A DNA stretch of 64,000 nucleotides from Trichosporon coremiiforme (GCA_039545355.1 BCJJ01000007.1:248001-312000), one strand, 5' to 3'; shown: positions 22,454 through 34,545, counted from the stretch's first letter. Made by a program: numbers and translations. The notes: generated by a model from the letters alone, not told the origin.

Positions 22454-25400
22454 AGGGAATGCAGCGAAGAAAGAAACTCGCGACCCAATTCACGACGCCG
22501 ATCCTGCTTCCTGAGCTGGCCTGAAGGAGACGGAAGGAGACCCCCTGTGGGCCCTCGCACACTCAGCCATAACCCTTGGACACGTCCACAATTGTGCGCA
22601 TGCCGACCAAAGGCCAAAAAGGGATATACGGAGACGACGAGGCCGAAGAGCGAAAACAGGCGCCAATCGTCGCGTGCAGACCGCATATCGCATGACGCCG
22701 CAAGCCCCCCCGGTACCCCCGGTCGCCGGCACCGGTCCACTCCGGAGTGCCACCTCCGAGTGTCCGAATGCGGCCTGAATGTGGCCTGAATGGCGACTGT
22801 GTATTGAGTGAGCGCCAGCCTGGGAGACTTTCGGTGCCACTTATTCATTGGTGCGAGGAAGAACAGGTAGGATCAGGGGGTCGCCGAAGGGCATGAAGGG
22901 CATGAAGGGGACGACGCAAAGGGGCAGGAGTAGAAGGGTTCCAGCTGCACCGCCTCGGCACCCGTAGATGTACCCTTCGGACTGCATGACTGCAGGTGCA
23001 GGACACACCGCAGAAGACATGATGACAGTGACGTCAAGCCCGCCAACGCAGCACTCGGCGTCATGCATGCCCGAAGTGGATCCCCGCCCCGCTTGCACGC
23101 TTGCCCCGACTCCCCAACTCTGTGACTGCCACGCGCCACTGGAAGGAGAAGAGCAGAAGAAGGGAGACTATAGTGGGTACCGAAATCTGTCGTCAAGCTG
23201 GATAAGACACCGTATCGTAAACAATTCAGCTCTGCATTCCGCTGCACTCGTGCTCGTGCTGCTGCTCGCAACCCAAACATTCTCAAACGATCCCGAACGG
23301 TTCCCAAACTTTTCAGATTGCCACTGAAGATGCGAAAATGCGGAGATGCGGAGATGAGGGAGGCGAGCTCGGCACCAGACACGACGTCTGAACTGACGGA
23401 CATGGAGGACAGATGGCCAGATGGCGAAAAGACTCTTCTCGTTGGCCTCTCGTTGCGCTCTCGTTATGCCGCGCCGATCGACGGGCAGAGAGTCGGAAGC
23501 AGAGTGCCGACGCAGCAGATGCCGGGTTGCTTATGCGGGACAAGGTTGGGAAAAGGTACACACTCACGCGTTTGCCGGCGGTGCCGAGAGAGGCCGAGGA
23601 GGCAAACTCCCCACCGCAGCGGGGGCGGTCCCAACTGCCCCTGCGGTCGCAGTCCTGCCCCTCTGGTCAGAGCTGCGTGCTCCCCTCCCTTGGGGACGGG
23701 TGACTGACCGCTACGTCTTCTTTCGCAGTCGCAGTCCGTATCGAATGGTGTGCCCTCCTCTCTTCGATGATCCGTTCATATGAAAAAAAGTGGAGAGAGG
23801 AAAAAGTCAGCGAGGGACTGTCGTCATCCCAAATAAGAGTAGAGACATAACCTCCGACTCCCCCGACGACTCCTCCGGCTCTGAGCTTGTCCACCGCATA
23901 CGTCTCGTTAAGCTCAAGCGTTCGTGCCAGGTCGTCCCCAAAGTTTTCCTCTGCTCTGTCCACTTCCCAACCTATTCGCCTGTGAGGCGAGGATTTCGCA
24001 CGGTGTCAGTAGAGCATCAGAGGATCATCGGCCCACTTGCCTTAATGCATTAATCATGGTCAATCGTGCAAAGTCACCCGGTGCCGGTCACCCGAAGCAG
24101 ACCCGGAGGAGCCGAGAGCCTGACGATGGAGTGAGTGCCTGGGTCGCATTCGGCACTTGCCCCAGCGCAAGGTCCGCGAGGTCTGCCCACTCCTCTTTTG
24201 CCCCGGAGTCCGGAGCGGACGAAAGTAGCGGACAGCGAGCATGCGTGCCTTAGCTGTCCATTCTTGCTGGCCCAAGCCGTGCCATGCCGGTGCCGTAGCA
24301 GTACCCAGTTCTTCTCACTGAGCCGCAAGGGGTCTGTCTATAGAAGATGCAGAAGCAGGGAGTGAAGGAAGCACGTCAGCGGCGGGAAGTCGGGCACGCC
24401 TGGCATGCCTGAGCGGGAGACGGAGGGCACGGGGGGGCAACGTGCTCGAGCACGCACGCTATGGAACGGCAGATGCAGTGCTGCAAGCTATGCAAGCTTT
24501 GCCCGAATGCAGGTCCGCAGGTCCATAAGGACAGGCCCGACTTGCTACAGAAGGAGCAGGCACCGTTCTCTCAGCCTGGCAAGAGACGCAGGAAGAAGGC
24601 GGAGACTTCCCTCCGTTAGACTTCACGATTTGCGCTTCATCCGACATTGCCATGCGATCTCTTCCATCTTTCGTTGTAAGCAGAAGCATTGCACAGCGTG
24701 GTGGGAATCGATGTGAGAAGATACCAGTCAACCCTATCTTTCATAGGTACACTTTCTGAACTCTCTGCCAGAGGCACCTCTAACTCATTTGGTCCGATCC
24801 GAAGCGCTGAGATACCAGGACCGACGATGTGAGGACGGCTCAGCAACGCCGCACCGCGTAAAAGAACGTGAAACTCGTCCGGAACGTCTCCAGCGACGCT
24901 CCGCCTGACGACCGCCGAGCCGCCAAGGATAGGCACCCGAGTGCGCTTCGATCCCTCCGGCCCGACGTCCACACAGCGCCCAGCGCACGTCCACGCATGA
25001 TCCGACGCGCCGCTCGTGTCTGTCTACGTGTCCATCTCCAGTCCGGTCCGGCTTGAGCATTCCTGGCGCAATGGAAGGATAGAGAGGAACGGAATGCGCA
25101 GCTATTTCTGGCTCCCCGCCACAGGGGTGTTCCGAGGATGATGGGAATCCCGGAAATCCGAGTGCAGTGCTCCGGAACGTGCGTGTGTTTCTGGGTACAT
25201 GTAGTCGCTGCCTCGCTGCTTGCCGTCCATGAGAGGAAGCAGTATGCACGCAGAGCAGGAAGATGCGTGGGCAGTGGGCAGATGGGCAGTCACCGTTGTC
25301 TCAGCCGCAACCCAGCCTCGCACGGCGCCGAGAGGCCCGAGGGGGGGCGTTCCCGCTCAGCCATTGTCTCCATGTGGGCCCTCAGCCACTCGTCACTGTC

Positions 25401-26167
25401 ACTCCTGCTGCCCACGGCGTCACCTCCGTGACAGGCATCGCCACCGTGCACAGTGGACTGCGTTGGTTCTTGCTGCTTAAAGCTGTGGACGCAGCCACTG
25501 ACGTGCATTGAAGGAGGGAAGAGATATTTACGTAAAGGCTGGCGCGGTGGCTGAGGCAAACCAACCCGGTGCGGTGAGACTCGGTGAGACCAGCGACGCC
25601 ACTGATCGTCGCGATGTCAGTACGTTCGGAACGTTGGAACGTCGGCAAATCCTGTGAGCTCTGCCAGATCTCGCCGCGGCATCCGATTCTATTCCTTCGG
25701 CATGCGGAATGCGGACATCCTGTGTGCCTCCTAATGTCCATTTCAGCCCGGCGCTCGCTTACGGAGTCTCCCTGCTTGCTGTTTGGAATCGAGCCCTGCA
25801 AGAATCCGTGATAAGCCCCGCGGACAGGATGCCGACTCCGCGGCATGAGGCTGACGTTGTCACCGTGGCCAATGCCAGGCGCAGTCGAGGGCTCCACGTG
25901 TCCATGATTCGGAGCGCGGAACCAACTGAGTCCGAACCAAGTGCTTCGATAAGCCTCCGCTGGGAGTGTTCCACGGTGGGAGCTTGGGTGGTCTATCTTA
26001 TCGTTCCGAATTCACTTTACGAATCGCAAATCTGGCCGTTAGTAGCCCATGGTCCACATGACCTCCCCGCTCAACACCGAAGCTTTATCTACCGGTATAC
26101 TGGTTGACAATGCGATGCATCCCCCTTCTCCTCTCATCTTCATCACTCATCACAGACAACAGCAGCA

Positions 26168-27190
26168 ATGAGCGCAACTGCTACAAACGATTTTGTCGGG
26201 TTCCACCACGCCTGCTTCCCCCACCTCCTCTCCTCCGTCATCGACAATGCCGACTACGCCACTCTCCTGGCACTCCGCCAGACCTCCTCCTCTGTCGGTG
26301 CAGAGGTCGACCGAAGGCTCTTCCGCCATGCCCTCGTGCAGCGCCCCGCATGGCCGCCTGCCGCCTCCCCCCTCTTCGTGGGCAACGGCGACCTGAACCC
26401 CGCCACCGGCTCCACCTCCAAGCTCTCCCTCCCCATGCCCTCGGGCGACAGTGAGGGCGAGAAGGCGCGCCTGTCCCGTGTCCTGCGCCAGATCCGCGTC
26501 GTCGACGACGTCAGCGGCGGCATCCTCGTCGGGTGGCGGAAGGACCTTGCCCCGACCGTGGTGCGCCGCAAGGGTCTCGCAGAGGCGACGCTCGCCGCCC
26601 CGAGTCTCATCGACGCCGTCGACGTGCCATACTCCGCGAACGCGAACTGGGCCGTCACCGCCTCCATGCAGCGAGTCCCGGAGGGCGTGCAGCGCTACGC
26701 TGCCCACATCCGCTGTCTCTCGCCTCCGACCGAGGGACCCCGTGGCCCCGCGCACGTCAAGTTTGGCTGCGCCCTTCCCGCCTCTGTGGAGCAGGTGTCG
26801 CTCCTCTTCAGCACGGTCTCCGAGGATGACTTCAGCCCGATGCACTTCTACGCCCCGGCAGAGGGCAAGGCGACCCTCCTCTCCGTGCTCGTGGAGCAGG
26901 TCGCGGCCGACCTCCTCCTGCACCCCACGCGGACCTTCGCCTTCGTTGGCCTCGACTCTCTCCCCGGTCGCATCTATGACGCCCAGTTCGACAATGAGGA
27001 CGTCGCTGAGAGTTTCCTGGAGAGGCTGCGGAAGCATATCGAGTGCAACGCCGATGATGAGGAGACGGAACGTATCCTCGAGCGAGTGCGCATTCAGACG
27101 AAGGAGGCGTACCACGCCCAAGTGGGCGAGGAGCGCTTCGCGCTCGAGGCGGGGTGGAATGGTGTCGCGGGCGCGCCCCGCGTCCTCTGA
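26168..27190 (+). CDS. F-box-like protein
   Basis: An uninterrupted 340-residue frame with ATG at 26168 preceded by an A-rich CAGCAGCA context. Residues about 11-50 (GFHHACFPHLLSSVIDNADY, then LLALRQTSSSVGAEVDRRL) have the pattern seen in the array at 57-63 kb: a PH(I/L) start, a Leu/Arg-rich helix and a VDR motif. This resembles a degenerate F-box. The rest has no recognised domain. F-box proteins link substrates to Skp1-cullin ubiquitin ligases, but Skp1 binding is not shown for this family, so the role is inferred. Unlike most array members, this copy is intact, GC-rich and well supported by codon pattern. It ends with VAGAPRVL. Confidence 0.7.
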   Translation: MSATATNDFVGFHHACFPHLLSSVIDNADYATLLALRQTSSSVGAEVDRRLFRHALVQRPAWPPAASPLFVGNGDLNPATGSTSKLSLPMPSGDSEGEKARLSRVLRQIRVVDDVSGGILVGWRKDLAPTVVRRKGLAEATLAAPSLIDAVDVPYSANANWAVTASMQRVPEGVQRYAAHIRCLSPPTEGPRGPAHVKFGCALPASVEQVSLLFSTVSEDDFSPMHFYAPAEGKATLLSVLVEQVAADLLLHPTRTFAFVGLDSLPGRIYDAQFDNEDVAESFLERLRKHIECNADDEETERILERVRIQTKEAYHAQVGEERFALEAGWNGVAGAPRVL

Positions 27191-27686
27191 GTCGAGAACT
27201 GTACCACATCTGTACCACTAGAACTGTTGCTAGAAGTAGACCTGTCTGTAACCATGCATTTATCTTCATACCCAGTGCGCACAGGTCTCCAGTGGAGCTC
27301 GGCAGAATGATCGGCATTCAACATTCCTCCCCCTGATTCGGCAGTCTCCATCAACGACCTTGCCCACCTTCTTGCATTTCCGCGGAACAAAGCTGCCCGC
27401 ACACTGAACATGTACAGCAGGCAGAGACTGGGGAAGCCCTCGCATAAGCCGAGCTCTGCGTTTGAGTGGTCACTGACAGCGGTGGAATTGACCGATGATT
27501 GGCCCCCATGACGCCCCGAACGCGGATGGCGTGCCCGGCTACTTGGAGCTCCGACTTGCACCAGTGTAGGCGAGCGTATCGCCAAGCTCCGACATCTGCT
27601 CGGTCGCTGGGTGGGCAACTCAACTTTTCTTTGTTCAACCCACCGTTCCTCTTGTTGACACCACATTCTCCACAACCAGACCCAGG
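27191..27686. other. Intergenic stretch
   Basis: This lies between the F-box-like gene and the FSH hydrolase gene, both on the plus strand. It should contain the terminator of the first and the promoter of the second. No other feature was recognised. Confidence 0.5.
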
Positions 27687-28732
27687 ATGTCCTCGCCCGT
27701 GCGCATCCTTGCCCTGTGCGGCTACTCCCAGAACGCGATCACGTTCGCAACTTCCCTCCGCGGCGCGCTGCTGCAGTCGCCGTCCTTCGACGCCGCGGCG
27801 GCGTGGAAGCCCCTCTCGGGTTCGTTCCAGAAGTTCCAGCTTCCCCCCTCTGCGGGCGAGCAGGGTGACCGTGTCGGCACCGTCGTGAGCCAGAGCAAGG
27901 ACGGACGGGCCGAGTTCACGTTCCTTGACCCGCCCATTGTGCTTGGTCGCGAGCACCTTGCCCCCGTCCATGTCAAGGAGTATGAGAAGAATCTGAAGGA
28001 GGCTAGCGATAAGCACCATGTCACGCCGAGGGCTTGGTGGCTCGCGCCGGATCGGGATACTTATGCTGGTGAGTGCGCGAGTGGAGCGGGTAATCTTGCC
28101 CGAGCGAGAAGGGCGAGTGCGACGTTGTAGCCGTGTGAACCCCGACATGCCCTCGAGGGCCAGGGCGTTCTCCAGCTGAAGGAAGGCGTGCATAGCTAAC
28201 ACCTCAGAATACGACAACTCGGTCCAGTACATCTCCGACTTCCTCCAGACGCAGGAGCGTCCCTTTGACGGGGTGATTGGCTTCTCGCAAGGCGCGGCCA
28301 TGACCGCGGCCTTGACTGCTCTTGTATGTACCCCCCACTCAGCTGTGCCAGTGACACCGAGCTAACCCCCAGCTCGAGAAGGACGGTCTCTCTCCCTCCT
28401 TCACGCGCGGCTCGGCCTCTCCGCTCAAGTTCGCAATCGCCGTCGGCGGCTTCAAGCCGCGTTCCAAGGTGCCCGATTTCAGCGCCTACTTCCCGATCAA
28501 CACGCCTACGCTGCACGTCGTGGGCGCGCAGGACCCCGTCGTGTCCGCCAAGGCGAGCAAGCAGCTGCAGGACGCTACGCCCACTTCGCGCGCAGTGGGC
28601 CACGATGGCGGACACTGGACTCCGGGTAACTCCCAGTGGCAGAAGTTCTTCTCCGACTTCATCGCTAGCATGGGCAAGGGCGGAAAGCTGGGCGACACGC
28701 CGGCGCCCGGCGAGGAGAGCGCGCGTCTCTAG
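27687..28732 (+). CDS. FSH-family serine hydrolase
   Basis: Three exons (27687-28068, 28208-28323, 28373-28732) give 285 residues with all junctions in frame; the introns are 139 and 49 nt. The N-terminus VRILALCGYSQNAITFATSL matches the first strand and loop of this alpha/beta hydrolase family. The catalytic triad is visible: Ser154 in GFSQGAAM, Asp220 in GAQDPVV and His247 in HDGGHWTP. Known relatives are yeast Fsh1-3 and dihydrofolate reductase-associated fungal hydrolases, which act on small esters or thioesters in the cytosol; the substrate here is unknown. The length is typical. No signal peptide or membrane segment is present. Confidence 0.9.
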
Positions 28733-29802
28733 AACAGTGACGTATGAAAGAAGCATAGCAAGCTAGCACGCGGTAAACGCGAGGGCTAGTGAGCCGCGAC
28801 CAAGCTGACGGCCGTTAGTGCTGACTTGAGTGGGCTTCGGGGCTTGGCAGCGGCTCTGGCGGTTCTCACTGATGGAGACCACTGATGCGAATACTGACTG
28901 TACGGCGACGGACCATGGTACGAGAACTTCGAGACTGCATTCAGAACGGTATTATGCATCGCACCACATGACGCAGGACGGATCTGCGGCTATGCTTTGC
29001 AGCTTTGCACGCATGAGGGCAGCGTGAGGGCTCGACGCAGCATTCGCCGGCGTCACACGACTATCAGCCTAGCGGCGGCGCTAAGTGGCGAACGAGGCTG
29101 CAGATCTCCGTTCTGCGGTGCGATCGATTCATTCTTCTGCCGCTTTTCCTTACATCTTTGCCGCATTTACCGCAAGTCTTGGCCGTCTAGGTACTCTAGG
29201 TCGTTTCGAAGCGCTGACAGATGCATAACATGCCCCGGCATGTCGGTCTGGCAGAGGCAAGCGCCGGCCGCATTGCCATTCGCGTGGTGACTGTGACGCC
29301 TGGTGACGGCGTAGTGGGCGCTGGCGCCCAGCATCGCCGGGCAAGTAGCCAACAGCCTAGTCCGGCTCTTCACACAGTGACCTCACACCGGCTAGCAGGC
29401 TACGCTGCCTTCGCCCAGTAAAGCTGAGTAACTTGGGCGGGGCCGCGGGGGGCGCAGCACATGCATAAAATGTCCACAACGGGCGTTTACTCATCCCTCT
29501 CACCCATCAACTTTCACAACAGCAACAACACACATCTGCGCCTGCGTCCTTTCGCACTCCGCACTTCGCCCCACCCTTTCTCTTTCACTTCTCTTCATTG
29601 CTTGTCTGTACAACTACTCTTCACTTGCATTCAGCGCCGGCACCGCAGCATCACTCGATCTCGACTTCTTCACGCTTTGACAGCCTGACCGCCTTTCATT
29701 CGCCTTTGACGCCTAATTGCATTTCACCTTCGATCACGGCGCACACCTCAACTGCGTAACTACAACCACACACTTTCGCCCACTTCCTTTCCGACAGTCA
29801 TT
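28733..29802. other. Intergenic stretch, no gene seen
   Basis: About 1 kb lies between the FSH hydrolase and the next plus-strand gene. The last 300 bp are pyrimidine-rich, as in fungal promoters and leaders. No motif-bearing frame was found. Confidence 0.45.
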
Positions 29803-31029
29803 ATGGCGCTGCTCATGCCGACGCCAGTGACGCCCGCGCGCTCGCTGCAGAGCGCGCGCACGTCCTCGTCGTCCCTGTTTCCCTTCTCGCGCCTCCTCTC
29901 CGATGCCGTCGACATCGATGATTTTTCCGATGACGAGTCCAAGGTCTCCCTCCCCCTTGCTGAGTTTGTGTGGGATCCCGCCGTCGTCGCCGCCTGTCTC
30001 TCGCGGGGAAAGACCGTGCACTCGAAGCTCCTCCTCGAGGGTCGACCTCATGTCTCGGGTGACACCGACGGTCATTCCACACTCAAGCCTTCGAAGCTGC
30101 TTCCCCGTCCTCAGCCGCCATCTGTGCACCGTCCTTGCGTCCGGCGCACATCGCTCGAGCGCGAAGACTCGCTCTCCAGCAGCGATACGCTGCTCCCCGT
30201 CCCCTCGCCGCGGCCCAAGTCGCTCGAGGAGGTGGCGTCGCCACCCGAGCCTGCTGCTTTCCTCGCCACCCGTCCGCAGTCTACACCACCCACCTCACCC
30301 TGCAAGAAGCGCAGCCCCGGCCCGCTGTTCGCTGCCTCCACACCGGCGTGCCCGTCCCCGCTGTCGCCACCCAAGTCGAAGCGGCGCCGCATCACCCCTC
30401 CTGTCAGCAAGTACAAGCTGGCGTCCGCACCTGGCCGCACACGAGTGAGCCTCGCGGTGGTCGTGCCGCGCAATCTCCTGAACATCCCTCCGTTCTACCC
30501 GCCGCGCGCTCGGTTGGAGGCCGAGTTCGCTCTTTTCGGCTACCTCTCATACCTGCACGAGTGTGCGCGCCGCAGCCCGCCACCGCCGTCACCTGTGCCT
30601 GCGCATTTTGACCCGGTCCGACCAGCCGCCCGGCGCGGACACGCCTGTACCCCATCACAGGGAACGTTACATTCGCTGCGCTCCCTTCGCTCACTGCGCA
30701 ACATCCGCAGCGTTCAGCGCCTCCGCCCCCGCTCTTCCATGACACTCCGCTCCCTCCTCCCCCTGCACTCGCTGCGACGGCTCTCCTCCCGCTCGCTCCG
30801 GGACGAGCACGCACTGCAGCTGTCGCACCTCGGCTCGCAGATCGAGACTGAACGCTTACGAGCGTTCGAGCGCATTCAGGAGTTGAAGCGCATCATTGTC
30901 GACAATGGGGGATGCTACTCGGAGAAGGATATGAGAAAGGCGCAGGAGTACGGCGTCAAGCTCGCCAAGGACACGCTGCCTAGGATACTCCACATTGAAC
31001 TCGAGTTTGGCGACTGGGTCTTCGTCTAG
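29803..31029 (+). CDS. Uncharacterised Ser/Pro/Arg-rich protein
   Basis: A single-exon frame of 408 residues begins at ATG 29803 after a pyrimidine-rich leader. An acidic patch (DIDDFSDDESK) and a Trp-containing segment (LAEFVWDPAVVAACLSRGK) near the N-terminus are followed by long Pro/Ser stretches, a basic SKRRRITPP motif that could be a nuclear signal, and a repeated LHSLRSLRSLRN region. The C-terminal 80 residues look helical (ETERLRAFERIQELKRIIVD). I do not recognise the family. The protein-like ends and the strong codon bias toward C and G at third positions support a real gene, but the low-complexity middle weakens the case. Confidence 0.55.
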   Translation: MALLMPTPVTPARSLQSARTSSSSLFPFSRLLSDAVDIDDFSDDESKVSLPLAEFVWDPAVVAACLSRGKTVHSKLLLEGRPHVSGDTDGHSTLKPSKLLPRPQPPSVHRPCVRRTSLEREDSLSSSDTLLPVPSPRPKSLEEVASPPEPAAFLATRPQSTPPTSPCKKRSPGPLFAASTPACPSPLSPPKSKRRRITPPVSKYKLASAPGRTRVSLAVVVPRNLLNIPPFYPPRARLEAEFALFGYLSYLHECARRSPPPPSPVPAHFDPVRPAARRGHACTPSQGTLHSLRSLRSLRNIRSVQRLRPRSSMTLRSLLPLHSLRRLSSRSLRDEHALQLSHLGSQIETERLRAFERIQELKRIIVDNGGCYSEKDMRKAQEYGVKLAKDTLPRILHIELEFGDWVFV

Positions 31030-31354
31030 ACAGATACGCGCGCCTCGACGGAAACAGAGCGACAGGAGACAGGGGGAGAGGGGGTTCATATCTATAATCA
31101 TTCATAGGGCTGGGTTACGATCTCATCATGTATCACTCATTCACGACACAGACTTCAGACGCAATGTGGCAGTGAGCCGAACCAAAAGGATACGCCACAA
31201 TATGCCACTTGGCCTGCGTTGTTGGCCGCATCACCATCTCGCGTTCGGCAGCCCAGCGAGCGGCATGTCGACATGACCGCCATCGGCATCGCAAGATCCA
31301 ACGAACGCTGACCATGGTGACTGCCTTTTCCTTCATTGCTTTGCCGTTGTCTCT
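31030..31354. other. Intergenic stretch, no gene seen
   Basis: This lies between the Ser/Pro-rich gene and the frameshifted F-box-like relic, both on the plus strand. Nothing else was recognised. Confidence 0.4.
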
Positions 31355-31847
31355 ATGGCACAGCCTCAAGCGCGCGGGTACTGTACAGAAGACATGCGAA
31401 GTCCACCCCGCGATTCTTCTGACTCAACAGAGTTCCATCTCTTTCCTCGAACCCTTGGCACGATTGGCCAGATAGACCACAGCTTATCTCCCCACATCAT
31501 CGAGACTGTAGTCAGCCATGGCGACTCTAGCATTTCCCTCCGCCTCCGATCCACCTGTTGCGCGTTGCGTTCGTTCAAAGACACCTGGCATCAGCGCTCA
31601 GTCATAATCGAGCGCGGAGAGGACAGCACCCTCCGAGGCGTGTTATGGTGCATCCCCCCCAAGGCTCCGAGAGGGATGGGTCAACGAAAAGGTGGGACGG
31701 GTCGAGGTCCATCTTAGAGAGGACGTAGGGGCTTTGGATCGGTTCATCATGGAGATTAGAGGGAGGGTGAAGCGGGGGTTGGTGCTATATGTCGAGGACG
31801 CGAGGAGGAGGGATATGACCAGCCTGGAAAGCCGAGGAGGCCGCTGA
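31355..31847 (+). pseudogene. Frameshifted F-box-like gene
   Basis: From ATG 31355 the frame encodes IDHSLSPHIIETVVSHGDSS followed by LRLRSTCCALRSFKDTWHQR, matching the F-box-like start of the 57-63 kb family. The reading frame then passes a run of seven C at 31654-31660. Beyond this run the protein-like sequence continues in another frame (LREGWVNEKVGRVEVHLRED, later RGLVLYVEDARRR) to a stop at 31845-31847. A one-base change in the C run explains the break. A sequencing error there cannot be excluded. The relic is shorter than intact members (about 160 against 312-340 residues), so a 3' truncation is also likely. Confidence 0.6.
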
Positions 31848-32015
31848 GAGTGAAACACGCGCTATCAAGCAAGGCAAACGGAGACTGGACCTGTTCGCGC
31901 CGGCGCCGGGACCGGAAACCTTCAGAGGTCCGGAGATCAAGCGCTCGAATGCGGCGTGGGTGAAGCGGAAGCGGCGCATGTGAACATACAGATGGAATGC
32001 ATGGTACATCCACTT

Positions 32016-34382
32016 CTACTTCTTGTAGAACTGGCGCGAGAAGGAGAAATACAGCCTGAGCACGCCAGACCCAAACGTGCTCACGAAACCCTTGCGGTGC
32101 GAGTACTCCCACGGCTTCTTCACGATGCGGAACGCAATGTCCTCATACGGCGGGCCGGCCTTGAAGATGATGATTTGCGTGTCGTTATCTCCGGGGATTT
32201 TCTGCACGACATACGTCGGCGTCACGCTCTTGTCAATCAGGTCCGGGTAGAAGATGTTGAACTTGTACCCTTGCACGATCTTGGGCGGGGGATTGTCAAA
32301 GTCGTAGTGGCTCTGGTTGTACTGCGTCCATTCGTAGCCGGTGTGCACGCGGTTGAAGTAGCGCGGCTTGCGGGGGCGGAACCGGTCGCTCCAGTCGTAC
32401 TCGGCCTCTTGCAGGCCGTCGGCCAGATCGCCCTCCTCCATGTCGTGCTCGGATTCGGAGTCGCCCCAGTCCTTGGGCTCGGCACGGATCGCTGCCTTCC
32501 AGTGCGCTTCTGTCTCGGCGTCGATGTCGTAGTGGCCGGGCGGAGGGCCCGACTCCTCGGCCGTTTGGGCGGCGGGCTCGGCACGCGCGACCTTGGGCAT
32601 GTATGCCTTGTTCGAGATTGTGTGCCGATCCTCGTACAGCGAGCGGAGTATGTCGCCCTCGTCGACGATGGGAAGGTGACACAGGTCCGCGTTGCGAACG
32701 ACAGCGTCCAAGTCCATCGGCTCCGGGGACATGTCGCGCTCGTACGACTCGACGTAGTCCTCCTCGTCTGCCTCGTACGCCTCCTCCACGTCCTCGCCAT
32801 CCTCTCCATCAGCGAGGTCGGCCTGAGCGCGCGCCGCGTCCTCGCGTTGTCGCTTCTTGAAGAGCTCGAGCCGGTTGCGGAGTACGATCTCATGGATACC
32901 CGCGAGTCGATTTTGGGCTCGCGCCAAGGCAATCTTGTCCAGAACCAGCGCCCAGAACTCTGAGTCGACCGCGCCCCCGCCCTCGAGCAGGTCACGCGTG
33001 CGCTGCTCGAGCGCGTCGAGTTTTGAGATCGACAACCCGGTCACGATCTGGCTCGCGCTCGCGTCCACTTCAGCATTGTACTGCGCCCCACCGACCGCGC
33101 GCTCGGGATCTCGAAGCAGAGCCAGGTGGTGCTGGCACACGACCTGCATCGCCTCCCAGAACTGAATGTTGACGGGGTTCTTCTCGAGCGACAGGTACAT
33201 CTTGATGTCCTGCTCGAGCTCGACTGTGTCGTCCAGGTCGAGATTCTGCTGTCAGCTGGCAGCGACATCGTTAGCTTACCTCGAAGATGAGCCAGGGCTC
33301 GTCCATCTCGAACTCGAGGCCTGCGTCGGCCCATCCCCATCCGTCCTCCTCGTCTTCTCTTGCCGAGGCACCTGCGAGAGCGCCGATCGCCGCGGTCTGC
33401 TTCCCGAGACACTTTGCGTCCGCGAAGCGCAAGTTGATAGCGAGGAAATCGATCGCCTTAGCACGGCGCTCACGCAGCCTAATACCTGCGCGCCGGCGAC
33501 TCTGCTCGAGCTGGAAATCATCCTCCTTGTTGATCCACTCCATCATCTGCGCATCTTCGGCGAGGCGTCGTTTGCGTGTCTCCTCCTCCTCGCGCAGCTT
33601 CATCTCCGTCTCGCGATCCGCACGCTTCTTGTTCAGCTTCTCCAGCTCCTGCTTCGCCTCGAGCTTGCGCTGCTCCTCGCGCCGCGCAATGTCGTCCGCA
33701 GTCAGGCCCGCCTTCTTGTCCTTCTCGATCTTCTTGTGCCAGGTGAACTTCTCGGTCAGGTTCGGGTCCTGGAACGGGTTGCTGTTGGAGGAGTACATCG
33801 TCAGCTCGGTAAGCTTGCGCGCATGCTCGGCGTCGGCTTCACGGCGAGAGGCAGCTTTCGCGGCGCGCTTCGCTTCCTTGCGCTTCCGTCGCTCGATATT
33901 GGACGGGCTCCGGGAGCTGCGTGTTAGCTACAAGGAGCAGGACTTTCTAGCTAGAAGACTCACTCTCGCCGCCTGTCTCGATCACGCTCTCGGTCTCTCC
34001 GCCTCTCTCTCTCTCTGCTGGTGGACCGGTCTCGATCCCTTTCGCGGTCTCGGCGTCGTTCCCGATCCCGGTCACGTGTGCGTTCCCTCTCGCGACTCGA
34101 TGATCGGCTCCTGTCACGTCTCCGTTCCCGGCGATCGTCGTCTCGTCTCCGGTCGCTTCTTCGGCGGTCCTTCTCACGGTCGTGCTCTCTGTCGCGATTC
34201 CGATCGCGGCGTCTGTCGTCTCGGTCCCGGTCTCTCTGGCGGCGCTCGCGATCCGAGTCGTAGCGGTCCTCTGCGCGCTTGTCGTCGCGCTTCGAGCTGC
34301 CAGACGGTCCGGCGGGGACGTCGGTATCGTCGTATCGAACCCTCTCCCTACTGTCTCTCTCAGGAGACGAGGGCCGGGACAT
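32016..34382 (-). CDS. CACTIN: Cactin (spliceosome-associated protein)
   Basis: Three exons (34382-33964, 33916-33280, 33245-32016) give 761 residues. The introns are 47 and only 34 nt, both with GT-AG ends and in-frame joins. Residues 1-140 are an Arg/Asp/Ser-rich tract. A charged coiled-coil region and the cactin middle domain follow (NPFQDPNLTEKFTWHKKIEK; KNPVNIQFWEAMQVVCQHHL). The C-terminal domain is unmistakable (YEWTQYNQSHYDFDNPPPKI; KFNIFYPDLIDKS) and ends RLYFSFSRQFYKK. Cactin works in pre-mRNA splicing in yeast and animals. The gene is divergent from a SURP-domain gene 163 bp away, a possible shared promoter for two splicing-related proteins. Confidence 0.95.
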
Positions 34383-34545
34383 TTTAGGTGTGGTGATGAT
34401 TGGGGACGTCGCGAAATCAGGCAGTCATTTACGTCAGTCCTGTTTCTCTGGTGGCAACGAATCCATTTCGGGACCAAATTGTTTATACCCAAGGTGGAGG
34501 TTAGTCCTCGATGGTCTAGTGTTCCCAACATCCACAAGCCCGGCG
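34383..34545. promoter_or_regulatory. Bidirectional promoter region, cactin and SURP genes
   Basis: 163 bp separate the two start codons, which point away from each other. Both promoters must lie here or overlap the leaders. No specific binding site was identified. Confidence 0.5.

Larger units (their letters stand above)
18928..26167. other. 7.2-kb region without a supported gene
   Basis: Frames are present on both strands, the longest being 324 codons on the minus strand at 19290-20264. They are compositionally simple, lack conserved motifs and do not assemble into exon chains. The region holds a 25-nt G run (19137-19161), CTGG-rich arrays (about 20998-21062), CGGTGCA units (about 21305-21340), CACGGCAC units (about 21375-21415) and a 7-bp repeat (22426-22453). 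Part near 18928 is the Bni4 leader or promoter. Non-coding transcripts are possible but nothing in the sequence demonstrates them. Confidence 0.45.
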
